Assembly: GCA_004028495.1 (NCBI GenBank)
Contig: MTKS01000091.1
Coordinates: 1-6,372, forward strand
Reading direction: 5' to 3'
Length of the DNA: 6,372 bases
Source: Candidatus Electrothrix marina
GTDB taxonomy: Bacteria; Desulfobacterota; Desulfobulbia; Desulfobulbales; Desulfobulbaceae
The notes beneath the pieces were generated by a model. That model was not told where the DNA came from and ran no database searches. It saw nothing but the letters and a program-made list of their open reading frames with translations. A program made the position numbers and the translations under genes. Below, in pieces: positions 6,353-6,372 of this stretch. Numbering within the stretch: the first letter of the stretch is position 1; every line of letters begins with the position of its first letter.

Positions 6353-6372
6353 GGGGCACCTCTTGGGGAAAT

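Overview
The window looks like Gram-negative chromosomal DNA of moderate GC content. Evidence for a Gram-negative host is a RecBCD-type RecD, an outer-membrane-style lipoprotein with a heme c site, a Sec-exported hydrolase and a VapBC module of the MvpAT type. A PD-(D/E)XK 'PDDEXK_9-like' gene next to the others and the redox lipoprotein would suit a deltaproteobacterial lineage such as Desulfobulbales, but this is a low-confidence inference from gene style. No rRNA or marker gene is present.

Layout. Positions 1-429 (+) hold the 3' end of a PD-(D/E)XK nuclease-superfamily gene that begins left of the window. Thirty-five bases later comes recD (465-2372, +), with all the expected superfamily 1 helicase motifs; the two may share a transcript. 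A 122-base gap (2373-2494) is rich in signals: two inverted repeats, a TTGACA promoter, a 10-base direct repeat and a possible four-codon leader ORF. It precedes a lipoprotein with one CXXCH heme motif (2495-3310, +), which ends at a strong intrinsic terminator (3336-3372). A 171-base gap leads to a secreted alpha/beta hydrolase of the Abhydrolase_10 type (3482-5512, +), closed by a second terminator (5541-5568). Convergent to it on the minus strand is a vapBC toxin-antitoxin operon: vapB at 6116-6352, then vapC at 5706-6116, joined by a TGATG stop/start overlap. Its promoter lies just beyond the right edge.

Functionally these are four independent units: DNA end processing (nuclease-like gene plus recD), a cell-envelope heme lipoprotein under its own regulated-looking promoter, a monocistronic exported hydrolase, and a toxin-antitoxin cassette. 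No CRISPR array, tRNA, rRNA or insertion sequence was seen, and no gap exceeds 300 bases. The least understood items are the heme lipoprotein with its upstream control region and the hydrolase, whose substrate cannot be read from sequence.
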